The notes below the pieces were generated by a model that worked only from the letters and a program-made list of their open reading frames with translations, searched no databases and was not told the DNA's origin. A stretch of DNA of 5,427 nt from Solirubrobacterales bacterium (GTDB lineage: Bacteria > Actinomycetota > Thermoleophilia > Solirubrobacterales > Solirubrobacteraceae), in NCBI GenBank assembly GCA_003151895.1, contig PLYX01000209.1, positions 1 through 5,427 of the forward strand, read 5' to 3'. The position numbers and the translations under genes are program-made. Below are positions 1 through 5,427 of this stretch, in pieces (position 1 is the stretch's first letter; each line of letters begins with the position of its first letter).

Positions 1-456
1 GCCGAGCTGGGGGAGCAGCTGACGCACGAGCGATGCCATCCGCAGGGGAAGACGCACCCCGGTGCGCGCCAGCTCGGGCAGGTTCAGGCGCAGCAGGTCG
101 CCCAGATCGATGTCCCTGAAGGCCTGGTGCCCCTGGTGGGTGACAACCCGCATCATCTCCTCGGGAGTGACCCCGTTGGCGCACAGCGACGCCACAAACG
201 CCCCCGCGGAGGTGCCCACGTAGACGTCGAACTGGTTGATCGTGCGGTTGGCCGCGAGCAGGTCGAGCGCGCGCAGCGCACCGATCTCGTACACCCCGCC
301 CGTGAACCCGCCTCCACCGAGCACAAGAGCCGTCTTGTTGGATTGCGGACGGCGCCGCCCGTTCGTTCTTGCTGGAGCGCTCCGCTTGGAGGTTGACCGT
401 GTTCTAGAGCCCAAGCCACCCTTGGCGGCTGCTTTCAAGTTGACGACCTCACCCAT
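1..456 (-). CDS. Patatin-like phospholipase, N-terminal part (runs off the left edge)
   Basis: Reading the minus strand from ATG at 456-454 gives 152 residues with no stop before the window edge, so the C-terminus is missing. Residues 43-54 (ALVLGGGGFTGG) form the glycine-rich oxyanion loop of the patatin fold, and residues 81-85 (GTSAG) are the GxSxG nucleophile elbow with Ser83 as the predicted catalytic serine. The partner Asp of the Ser-Asp dyad (usually in a DG[GA] motif) would lie outside the window. Family members hydrolyse acyl ester bonds of phospholipids or other lipids; the substrate here cannot be told. The first 42 residues are a low-complexity, Arg/Lys/Ser-rich tail with no hydrophobic signal peptide, so the protein is probably cytoplasmic or peripherally bound to membrane. 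A stop codon lies in frame at 480-478 and no other ATG is available upstream. No Shine-Dalgarno sequence precedes the ATG. Divergent from the DacB-type gene. The family call is solid; exact function is unknown. Confidence 0.88.
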   Translation of the reverse strand, partial: MGEVVNLKAAAKGGLGSRTRSTSKRSAPARTNGRRRPQSNKTALVLGGGGFTGGVYEIGALRALDLLAANRTINQFDVYVGTSAGAFVASLCANGVTPEEMMRVVTHQGHQAFRDIDLGDLLRLNLPELARTGVRLPLRMASLVRQLLPQLG

Positions 457-464
457 GAATATTG

Positions 465-470
465 ATTGTA
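465..470 (-). promoter_or_regulatory. Putative -10 element of the patatin-like gene (leaderless type)
   Basis: On the minus strand TACAAT (5 of 6 matches to TATAAT) ends 8 bases before the patatin ATG at 456. That spacing would put transcription start at or within a base or two of the start codon, which agrees with the lack of any Shine-Dalgarno sequence. The -35 region is poor (TTCATG at an 18-base spacing matches only half the consensus). Inference from motif and spacing only. Confidence 0.45.
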
Positions 471-472
471 CG

Positions 473-478
473 TACTGT
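473..478 (+). promoter_or_regulatory. Possible -10 element of the dacB-type gene
   Basis: TACTGT fits the loose TAnnnT pattern and lies 11 bases before the ATG at 490, so a transcript would carry a leader of only a few bases. No convincing -35 is seen. It lies 2 bp from the opposing minus-strand -10 candidate, and the palindrome GTACGTAC (468-475) overlaps both, so the two promoters would compete or share a regulator. Weak evidence. Confidence 0.25.
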
Positions 479-489
479 TACGTGGGTCC

Positions 490-1749
490 ATGAATTCCTC
501 CGGACTCCCACGCACGCTCGCCGCCTTGCTGAGCACCGCGGCGGCGGCCCTTGCGGGCACAACGACTCCCGCCCGCGCAGAACCCATTGCCCAGAGCGCG
601 CTGGCGGGGCAACTGAGCCACGAGCTGACCATCGCGGGACCACTGTCGGGAGCCTACGTCTTCGACCTGACGACAGCGACGCCGCTGTTCAGCCAGCGCG
701 CGGACAACGCACGTCCGCCCGCCTCCGTGGAGAAGCTCTACACCGCCACCACCGCGCTCGAGCTGATGGGTCCCGACGCGACGCTCTCCACGACCGTGCT
801 CGGCGCCGGTCACCTCGGCTCGGGCGGACGCTGGGAAGGCAGCCTCTATCTGCGCGGCGGCGGCGACCCCACGTTCGGGAGCGCTTCGTTCGTGGCAAGC
901 CATTACGGCGGGCAGGGCGCCACCGTGTCCAAGCTTGCCGCGCTCGTCAGAGCCGCCGGCATCCGCAGCGTCACGGGGAGCGTCAACGGCGACGAGTCCT
1001 ACTTCGACTCGCTGCGAGGCGAGCCGGCGAGCGGCTACGCGTTCGATCCCGACCTCGAAGGCAACCTGAGCGCACTCGCGTTCAACCGCGGCGAAACAGG
1101 GTCGCAACGGGGACCGCACGCTCCCGCCGCCTACGCCGCGCTTCAGCTTCGGGGAGCGCTCCGAGCCCACGGGATCACCGTCCACGGAGGTGGCGCCGCC
1201 GCGGCTCCACCTGGAGCGGCCGTGCTCGCCACCGCGAGCTCCCCCACCCTCGCCACGCTGCTCGGCCTGACCCTCCCACCGTCCGACAACTTCTTCGCCG
1301 AGACGCTCCTGAAGGATCTCGGAGCACGCTACGGCGGCGCCGGCACAACAGCGGCCGGCGCGGCGGTCGTGCGCAGCACGATCGCCCACCTGGGCCTGCA
1401 CCCGCACGTCCTCGACGGCTCGGGACTCTCGCACTCGGACTCCACCTCCCCGCATCAGGTGGTGTCGCTGCTCACGACACTCGCCCACAGCCCGCTCGGC
1501 ACGACCCTGCGCACAGACCTGGCGGTCGCCGGCCACACCGGCACGCTCTCAGAAAGGATGCGCCACACCCCGGCGAGCGGGCGCTGTGAGGCGAAGACCG
1601 GCACGCTCATCGGGGTGTCGAACCTCGCCGGCTACTGCCAGGCTCAGAGCGGCGACATCCTCGCCTTTGCGTTCTTCACCGACGGGATCGAAACCGGCGA
1701 GGCACACACGATCCAGGACAGCATGGCGATCACGCTCGCGCGTTATTGA
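490..1749 (+). CDS. dacB: D-alanyl-D-alanine carboxypeptidase/endopeptidase, PBP4 type (peptidase S13)
   Basis: Predicted exported penicillin-binding protein of 419 residues that trims the terminal D-Ala from peptidoglycan stem peptides and may also cut cross-links. All three active-site motifs are present in order: SxxK as SVEK (Ser79 nucleophile, Lys82), SxN as SDN (265-267) and KTG (369-371). The family-typical DGSGLSHSD stretch follows SDN at 309-317. Residues 1-30 look like a signal peptide: one Arg, a hydrophobic Leu/Ala run at about 10-23, and an ARA cleavage site before Glu31. At 419 residues it is somewhat shorter than E. coli DacB, so the inserted domains between SxxK and SxN are reduced. 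The only two cysteines, Cys366 and Cys383, bracket KTG and could form a disulfide after export. I chose ATG at 490; an in-frame TTG at 466 would add eight residues that do not improve the signal peptide. No clear Shine-Dalgarno sequence. Family call certain; the balance of carboxypeptidase and endopeptidase activity is not visible. Confidence 0.93.
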   Translation: MNSSGLPRTLAALLSTAAAALAGTTTPARAEPIAQSALAGQLSHELTIAGPLSGAYVFDLTTATPLFSQRADNARPPASVEKLYTATTALELMGPDATLSTTVLGAGHLGSGGRWEGSLYLRGGGDPTFGSASFVASHYGGQGATVSKLAALVRAAGIRSVTGSVNGDESYFDSLRGEPASGYAFDPDLEGNLSALAFNRGETGSQRGPHAPAAYAALQLRGALRAHGITVHGGGAAAAPPGAAVLATASSPTLATLLGLTLPPSDNFFAETLLKDLGARYGGAGTTAAGAAVVRSTIAHLGLHPHVLDGSGLSHSDSTSPHQVVSLLTTLAHSPLGTTLRTDLAVAGHTGTLSERMRHTPASGRCEAKTGTLIGVSNLAGYCQAQSGDILAFAFFTDGIETGEAHTIQDSMAITLARY

Positions 1750-1867
1750 CGCCCGGAGTGGGGACCTCAGAAGAAAGCCAAACCCATCCCCCATCAACGG
1801 CTCCCCTCACACCTCGCCCAACGGGTCCGCCGAGCGGCGTTCGTAGGGCGCCAAATCGAGAGTCGAG

Positions 1868-4003
1868 CTAGCCGTCCCCCAACAGGTCCAGCAACCCGCG
1901 CTCGTCGAGCACCCGAACATGCAGGCGCTCGGCCTTCTCGAGCTTCGACCCGGGCACCTCGCCTGCTACCAGATAGTGGGTCTTCTTCGACACGGCGCTC
2001 GTCACACGCCCACCCGCCGCCTGGATGCGCTCGGTGGCCTCTTCGCGCGAGAGGGTGGGGAGCGTGCCGGTGAGCACCACCGTCTTGCCCGCCAGCGGGC
2101 CGCTCGTCGGGGCGAGACCCGCTTCGGCGAAGCGCAACCCGATCTTGCGCAAGTCCTCGATCAGGGCCACCATCCGATCGTCGTGGAGCTGTGAGCGGAT
2201 CGCCGAGCCCATCTTCTCGCCGATCCCAGGCGTCTCGGCGATCTCGGCCACGCTCGCCTCCAGCAGCGCGTCGATGTCGCGAAAGCGCATCGCCAGGTTG
2301 CGCGCGGTCACCTCGCCCACCTCCTCGATCCCGAGCGCGAACAGCACGCGTGCGAACGGCCGCTGCTTGGAGGCGTCGATGGCGTCGAGCAGGTTGTTCA
2401 CCGAAAGCTCCCCGAACCCCTCCAGCTCGAGCAGCTCCTCGCGGCGCTCGCGCAAGCGGTAGAAGTCGGCGGCGCTCTTCACCAGACCACGCTGTTGAAG
2501 GAGCGCCACCTGCTTCTCCCCGAACCCGTCGACGTCCATCGCGGCGCGCCCCACGAAGTGCTTCAGCAGCTGCCACGCCCGCTCGGGACAGTCGCGGTTG
2601 AGGCACTTCGTGAACACCGACTCGTTCGGCTTGACGGTTGGGGTGTCGCAATAGGGGCAGCGCGCCGGCGGGCGCGTCACGGGCGGGCGATCCTCGTGCT
2701 CCACCACGTGCGGCGCCGGCGACACCACCTGGGGAATAACGTCGCCAGCACGCAACACGATCACATCCTCCCCCGCGCGAATGTCCTTGCGGACGATGTC
2801 CTCCTCGTTGTGGAGCGTCGCCAGTTTGATCGTCACACCGCCCACCGCCACCGGCTCGAGCACCGCGTAGGGGCGCAGATCACCGGACTTGCCCACGTTC
2901 CACTCGACCGCGTTCAGACGCGTCACCGCCGTGGTGGGCGGGAACTTCCAGGCGACCGCCCAGCGCGGGTCGCGACCCACCGATCCGAGACGGCGCTGAA
3001 GCTTCAGATCCGACACCTTGATCACCACGCCGTCGATCTCGAAGTCGAGCTCGCCGCGGCGCTCCTGCCAGCGCAGGCACTGCGCGATCACCTCGTCCTC
3101 GCTGCGCAACCGCTTGATGTCGCTGTTCACGCGGAAGCTGTGCTCTCGCAGCCACTCAAGCGCCTCCCAATGGGTCTCGAACGACAGGTCCGGGGCTACG
3201 CCCACCTGGTAGGCCCACATCGACAGGGGACGTTCCGCCATCAGTGAAGGGTCGAGTTGGCGCACCGCCCCGGCGGCCGAGTTGCGTGGGTTCATGAACG
3301 TCGAGAGCCCCTCTTCGGCGCGGCGCTCGTTGAGCGCCGCGAAATCCCCAAGCGACATGTACACCTCGCCGCGCACCTCAAGCAACGGGGGCGCGTCCTC
3401 GATGTGCAAGGGGACCTGCCCGATCGTGCGCAGATTGTGGGTCACGTCCTCCCCCACCTCCCCGTTGCCGCGCGTCGCTCCCCGCTCGAGCACCCCGTCG
3501 CGGTAGAGCAGGCTCACCGCCAAGCCGTCCACCTTCGGCTCGACCACGTACTCGAAGCTCCTCCTCACGATCCCTTCGCGTCCCAGATGGGCCTTCATGC
3601 GCGCCACCCACGCCTTCAGCTCCTGCTCGCCGCGCACGTTGCCCAGCGAGAGCATCGGCTCCAGGTGCTCCACCTTCTCCAAGCGCCCCACGGGCTCTCC
3701 CCCGACCCGCTGCGTGGGCGAGTCCGGGGTCTGCAGTTGCGGGAACTCCGCCTCAAGCGTCCGCAGCTCATCCAGCAAAGCGTCATACGCGTCGTCTGGG
3801 ATCTCCGGGTCGTCGAGCACGTAGTAGCGGTGCCCGTGATGCTCGAGTAGCTGGCGCAGCTCCGCCGCGCGCGCCTTCGTTCGCTCGGAGGGCTCCCCGG
3901 TCGATTTCGCGGGCGCCTTCGTCCGCTCGGGCGGCTCCCCGAGCGATCCGGCCTTGGCCTCCGCCCGCGGGGGCGAGGGCGGTCGCTCCGACCCGCCGCT
4001 CAC
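1868..4003 (-). CDS. ligA: NAD-dependent DNA ligase LigA
   Basis: Complete 711-residue replicative ligase that seals nicks using NAD+ (products AMP and NMN). Domain order: Ia NMN-binding segment from about residue 46 (HRYYVLDDPEIPDDAYD at 58-74, HLEPMLSLGN at 113-122); adenylation domain with catalytic Lys157 in EPKVDG, Glu213 in RGEVY, Lys329 in DGVVIKV and Lys353 in AWKFPP; OB fold about 370-448; four-cysteine zinc finger Cys449, Cys452, Cys467, Cys472; helix-hairpin-helix region about 480-620 (LEGFGE, LGIEEVGE, TPGIGEKMG); BRCT domain 633-711. All key residues are kept, so it should be active. The usual TRGDG motif reads TRGNG at 177-181. The first 45 residues are a Pro/Glu/Lys-rich tail with an internal repeat; no Met or Val codon occurs between residue 1 and the conserved domain, so the GTG at 4003 is the only reasonable start. 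It overlaps the surE stop by 4 bp (GTGA) with only a weak AAGG ahead of it, which implies translational coupling to surE. Confidence 0.97.
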   Translation of the reverse strand: MSGGSERPPSPPRAEAKAGSLGEPPERTKAPAKSTGEPSERTKARAAELRQLLEHHGHRYYVLDDPEIPDDAYDALLDELRTLEAEFPQLQTPDSPTQRVGGEPVGRLEKVEHLEPMLSLGNVRGEQELKAWVARMKAHLGREGIVRRSFEYVVEPKVDGLAVSLLYRDGVLERGATRGNGEVGEDVTHNLRTIGQVPLHIEDAPPLLEVRGEVYMSLGDFAALNERRAEEGLSTFMNPRNSAAGAVRQLDPSLMAERPLSMWAYQVGVAPDLSFETHWEALEWLREHSFRVNSDIKRLRSEDEVIAQCLRWQERRGELDFEIDGVVIKVSDLKLQRRLGSVGRDPRWAVAWKFPPTTAVTRLNAVEWNVGKSGDLRPYAVLEPVAVGGVTIKLATLHNEEDIVRKDIRAGEDVIVLRAGDVIPQVVSPAPHVVEHEDRPPVTRPPARCPYCDTPTVKPNESVFTKCLNRDCPERAWQLLKHFVGRAAMDVDGFGEKQVALLQQRGLVKSAADFYRLRERREELLELEGFGELSVNNLLDAIDASKQRPFARVLFALGIEEVGEVTARNLAMRFRDIDALLEASVAEIAETPGIGEKMGSAIRSQLHDDRMVALIEDLRKIGLRFAEAGLAPTSGPLAGKTVVLTGTLPTLSREEATERIQAAGGRVTSAVSKKTHYLVAGEVPGSKLEKAERLHVRVLDERGLLDLLGDG
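3857..3940 (-). repeat. 42-bp tandem duplication in the 5' end of ligA
   Basis: Two adjacent 42-bp units, 3899-3940 and 3857-3898, encode residues 22-35 (GEPPERTKAPAKST) and 36-49 (GEPSERTKARAAEL). The 33 bases at the high-coordinate ends of the two units (3866-3898 and 3908-3940) match at 29 of 33 positions by eye. The unit length is a multiple of three, so the frame is kept. The second copy runs into the first helix of the conserved ligase fold, which suggests that the start of this helix was copied outward to build the tail. Residues 5-21 are similar in composition and might be a more decayed copy. Confidence 0.7.
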
Positions 4004-4830
4004 GTGCCTTGGTCGCCGCCCACCGGCGCCAAGAGGGCGTGCAGGTCGAACTTGCGCAGCGCCTCCAGACCACGACGGTCCGTCAGGTCGAAATGGATCG
4101 GAGTCACGGCTATACGGCCTTCCGCCACGGCCGCCAGATCGGTGCCAGGCTCGTCGTGGAAGCCGGGATCGGCGCCATATATCCAGTAGCGCCTGCGCGT
4201 CGGCGAGCCGTCCTCGTGGGGCGCCACCTTCAGCTCGTCGCGGTAGATGCGCTTGCCGAGGCTCGCCACCTCGATCCCGGCGGGCTCCCCGGCGGGGACG
4301 TTCACGTTGAGCAATGTCCCCGCGGGCATCGGAACCTCCTCCAAGCGCTCCACCAGCCGCGCCACGAACCCCGCCGCGACGCCGAAGTCGAAGCCACCGT
4401 CGTAGCGGAAGTCGAGCGAGCGCCCCCTCGACTGCTGGGAGACGGCGATCGCGGGCAACCCGAGCACGACCCCCTCCAGGGCCGCCGCCACCGTGCCGGA
4501 GTAGGTGATGTCATCGCCGAGGTTGGCCCCATGGTTGACCCCCGACACCACGAGCTGCGCGTCGAAGCCCTCCACCAGCCCGAGCCTCGCCAGTCGCACG
4601 CAGTCAACCGGGGTGCCGTCGGTGGCGTACCCCACCGTGCCGTCCGAGAACGACACCTCCTCCACCCACAGCGGACGGCGCGTCGTGATCGAGCGCGCCA
4701 TCGCGGAGCGGTTGCCGTCCGGGGCGATCACCACCAGCCGCACCCCCTCGACCTCGACCAGGGCGCGGCGCAGGGCCTGCAACCCGTCGGCCTCGATCCC
4801 GTCGTCGTTGGTGAGCAGCACGTGCAGCAT
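4000..4830 (-). CDS. surE: 5'/3'-nucleotidase SurE
   Basis: Complete 276-residue metal-dependent phosphatase of the SurE family, which removes phosphate from nucleoside 5'- and 3'-monophosphates and, in some members, short polyphosphate; linked to stationary-phase survival. The metal site is intact: Asp9-Asp10 in LLTNDDGIEADGL, Ser42 in APDGNRSAMARS and Asn99 in VSGVNHGANLGDDITYSGT (95-113). GTPVDCVRL (72-80) and VTPIHFDLTDRRGL (242-255) are also family-typical. There is no signal peptide, so it is cytoplasmic. The ATG at 4830 follows a good Shine-Dalgarno sequence and puts the DD motif at the expected place near the N-terminus. Its TGA overlaps the ligA GTG by 4 bp, so the two are read as one unit. 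The 105-bp gap to rplQ carries two hairpins that may set its expression apart from the ribosomal operon. Identification is very secure. Confidence 0.96.
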   Translation of the reverse strand: MLHVLLTNDDGIEADGLQALRRALVEVEGVRLVVIAPDGNRSAMARSITTRRPLWVEEVSFSDGTVGYATDGTPVDCVRLARLGLVEGFDAQLVVSGVNHGANLGDDITYSGTVAAALEGVVLGLPAIAVSQQSRGRSLDFRYDGGFDFGVAAGFVARLVERLEEVPMPAGTLLNVNVPAGEPAGIEVASLGKRIYRDELKVAPHEDGSPTRRRYWIYGADPGFHDEPGTDLAAVAEGRIAVTPIHFDLTDRRGLEALRKFDLHALLAPVGGDQGT

Positions 4831-4834
4831 CGCC

Positions 4835-4839
4835 CCTCC
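4835..4839 (-). promoter_or_regulatory. Ribosome binding site of surE
   Basis: GGAGG on the minus strand (within GGAGGGG) lies 4 bases before the surE ATG, or closer if the longer G run is used. It is the only strong Shine-Dalgarno sequence seen in this window, and supports the chosen surE start. A large hairpin ends 6 bases upstream of it. Confidence 0.75.
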
Positions 4840-4845
4840 AGCATA

Positions 4846-4896
4846 GGGTCCGTCGAGGACTAGATGGCGGGCGGTCAGATAGTCCTCGACTGACCC
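4846..4896 (-). promoter_or_regulatory. Large hairpin upstream of surE (attenuator or processing candidate)
   Basis: Arms 4846-4862 and 4880-4896 are complementary over 17 positions with one mismatch (4851/4891), enclosing a 17-base loop. The inner 11 pairs (GTCGAGGACTA against TAGTCCTCGAC) are perfect. In the surE-direction RNA no U run follows; the stem ends just ahead of the surE Shine-Dalgarno sequence, so it is not a textbook intrinsic terminator. A competing six-pair stem is possible: minus-strand GGTCAG (4890-4895) with CTGACC (4873-4878) in the loop of the large hairpin. The structure is visible; its role (RNA stabiliser, cleavage site, attenuator or transcription end) is inference. 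Confidence 0.55.
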
Positions 4897-4908
4897 ACAA
4901 GGTCCGGT

Positions 4909-4936
4909 GCGGTCCCCGCCGCGTGCGGGCGGCCGC
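4909..4936 (-). terminator. GC-rich hairpin at the rplQ stop (possible terminator without U tract)
   Basis: Starting on the last base of the rplQ TAG, the minus-strand RNA can form GCGG/CCGC (4 pairs) and CCGCC/GGCGG (5 pairs) with a 3-base bulge (4913-4915) and a 7-base loop (4921-4927). No U run follows. In high-GC genomes such stems can end transcription or block 3' nucleases, and the position at the end of the ribosomal operon fits either. GC content alone makes short stems common, so confidence is limited. Confidence 0.35.
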
Positions 4937-5289
4937 TAGACCAGCTCGAGGTAGACCATCTCGGTCGCGTCGCTTCTGCGCGGACCGAGCTTGAGGATGC
5001 GCGTGTACCCGCCTGGCCGCTCGGCATAGCGGGGAGCGACCTCCTCGAACAGCTTGTACACGGCGAACTTGTCCTGCGCGAGCGCCGACAGCGCCTGCCT
5101 GCGCGCGTGCAGGTCGCCCCGCTTGGCGAGCGTGATCAGCTTCTCGATCTCGGGCTTCACCGCCTTCGCCTTCGCTTCGCTCGTCTTGATCCGCTCGTGC
5201 TCGAGCACCTCCTTGGTGAGGTTCATGAGCAGCGACTTGCGATGCGCCGAGTCGCGACTGAGCTTGTTCCTGGTCTTCTGGTGCCTCAT
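4936..5289 (-). CDS. rplQ: 50S ribosomal protein L17 (bL17)
   Basis: Complete 117-residue component of the large ribosomal subunit, near the polypeptide exit tunnel in known structures. The N-terminus MRHQKTRNKLSRDSAHRKSL and the C-terminal segment with RYAERPGGYTRILKLGPRRSDA and a final ELV are hallmarks of bL17; length is within the short form of the family. The usual IxTTxxRAK segment reads IKTSEAKAK at 34-42. It sits directly downstream of rpoA, the conserved end of the alpha operon, separated by 63 bp. No Shine-Dalgarno sequence is recognisable before the ATG (the minus strand there reads ACTCCTAAGCC), unlike surE. The ATG at 5289 is fixed by the universally conserved MRH start. Confidence 0.97.
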   Translation of the reverse strand: MRHQKTRNKLSRDSAHRKSLLMNLTKEVLEHERIKTSEAKAKAVKPEIEKLITLAKRGDLHARRQALSALAQDKFAVYKLFEEVAPRYAERPGGYTRILKLGPRRSDATEMVYLELV

Positions 5290-5323
5290 GGCTTAGGAGT
5301 CTGACAGAAGAGGGGCCCGGCTT

Positions 5324-5340
5324 GTCGGCCTCCGGCCGAC
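5324..5340 (-). promoter_or_regulatory. Perfect 7-bp hairpin in the rpoA-rplQ spacer
   Basis: GTCGGCC (5324-5330) and GGCCGAC (5334-5340) are exact reverse complements around a 3-base loop. It lies 12 bases past the rpoA stop and 34 bases ahead of rplQ, with no U run on the minus strand. It may be an mRNA processing or stability element inside the operon, not a full terminator since rplQ follows. The structure is seen directly; function is inferred. Confidence 0.4.
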
Positions 5341-5352
5341 TGCGCCACCCTC

Positions 5353-5427
5353 TCAGTCTTGACGCAGATGCAGTCCGCGCGCCTCGAGGGTCTCGATGAC
5401 CTCGTCGATCGACTTCTTGCCGAAGTT
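5353..5427 (-). CDS. rpoA: RNA polymerase alpha subunit, C-terminal end (runs off the right edge)
   Basis: The last 24 residues before TGA at 5355-5353 begin NFGKKSIDEVIETLEARG. This matches the final helix region of the alpha C-terminal domain (bacterial NFGRKSLxEI-type motif), which contacts UP elements and activators. Only the tail is inside the window, but the following rplQ confirms the alpha-operon order. The rest of the gene, including the assembly domain, lies beyond the right edge. Confidence 0.93.
   Translation of the reverse strand, partial: NFGKKSIDEVIETLEARGLHLRQD

Noticed and set aside
440..445. TTGACG as a -35 box for the dacB-type gene
   Set aside because: It matches 5 of 6 consensus bases but lies inside the patatin coding region, with no acceptable -10 at 16-18 bases; the nearest TAnnnT is 27 bases away.
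478..1536. Long open frame of 352 codons on the minus strand across the dacB-type gene
   Set aside because: It is antisense to a gene with all S13 active-site motifs; its translation is Arg/Gly-rich with no recognisable domain, as expected from GC-rich codon bias.
462..1589. Plus-strand open frame of 375 codons overlapping the dacB-type gene in another frame
   Set aside because: Arg/Pro/His-rich low-complexity translation, typical of a frame shadow in GC-rich DNA.
1750..1867. Possible bidirectional terminator between the convergent dacB-type and ligA genes
   Set aside because: Only a 4-bp stem (CCGC/GCGG at 1827-1837) and the short palindrome GGCGCC were found, with no U run in either direction. 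Termination may be factor-dependent.
2495..3247. Plus-strand open frame of 250 codons opposite ligA
   Set aside because: Antisense shadow of the conserved ligase, with no domain or ribosome binding site.
4840..4845. TATGCT on the minus strand as a -10 element for surE
   Set aside because: It would start transcription inside the Shine-Dalgarno sequence, and no -35 match is seen upstream.
4009..4863. Plus-strand open frame of 284 codons opposite surE
   Set aside because: Antisense shadow of a complete SurE with intact metal ligands; the His/Arg-rich product resembles no family I know.

Overview
The window is a GC-rich bacterial chromosome segment. Its housekeeping genes (LigA with a BRCT domain, L17, the alpha-CTD end) and high-GC codon use fit Actinomycetota. 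The wording of LigA (for example the stretch VGKSGDLRPYAVLEPV) reminds me of Thermoleophilia/Solirubrobacterales-type ligases, but that is recollection and not a search result.

Layout: (1) positions 1-456, minus strand, the N-terminal 152 residues of a patatin-like phospholipase that runs off the left edge. (2) 457-489, a 33-bp divergent promoter spacer, far more AT-rich than the rest of the window. (3) 490-1749, plus strand, a secreted D-alanyl-D-alanine carboxypeptidase of peptidase family S13 (PBP4/DacB type). (4) 1750-1867, a convergent spacer with no gene and no strong terminator. (5) 1868-4003, minus, NAD-dependent DNA ligase ligA with an unusual repeat-bearing N-terminal tail. (6) 4000-4830, minus, surE, overlapping ligA by 4 bp. 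(7) 4831-4935, a spacer holding two successive RNA hairpins. (8) 4936-5289, minus, rplQ (ribosomal protein L17). (9) 5290-5352, a spacer with a short perfect hairpin. (10) 5353-5427, minus, the last 24 codons of rpoA.

Transcription of the right two thirds runs right to left: rpoA-rplQ is the usual end of the alpha ribosomal-protein operon, and surE-ligA follows on the same strand as a translationally coupled pair. The double hairpin between rplQ and surE is the likely point where ribosomal-operon expression is trimmed or separated from the surE-ligA pair. The patatin/dacB pair on the left is a separate divergent unit concerned with lipid and cell-wall hydrolysis.

I see no CRISPR array, mobile element, tRNA, rRNA or obviously new multi-gene system. 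The most noteworthy signals are non-coding or architectural: the 17-bp-arm hairpin with a competing fold just upstream of the surE ribosome binding site, the rplQ-surE-ligA neighbourhood, the in-frame repeat in the LigA tail, and the compact, probably leaderless divergent promoter.
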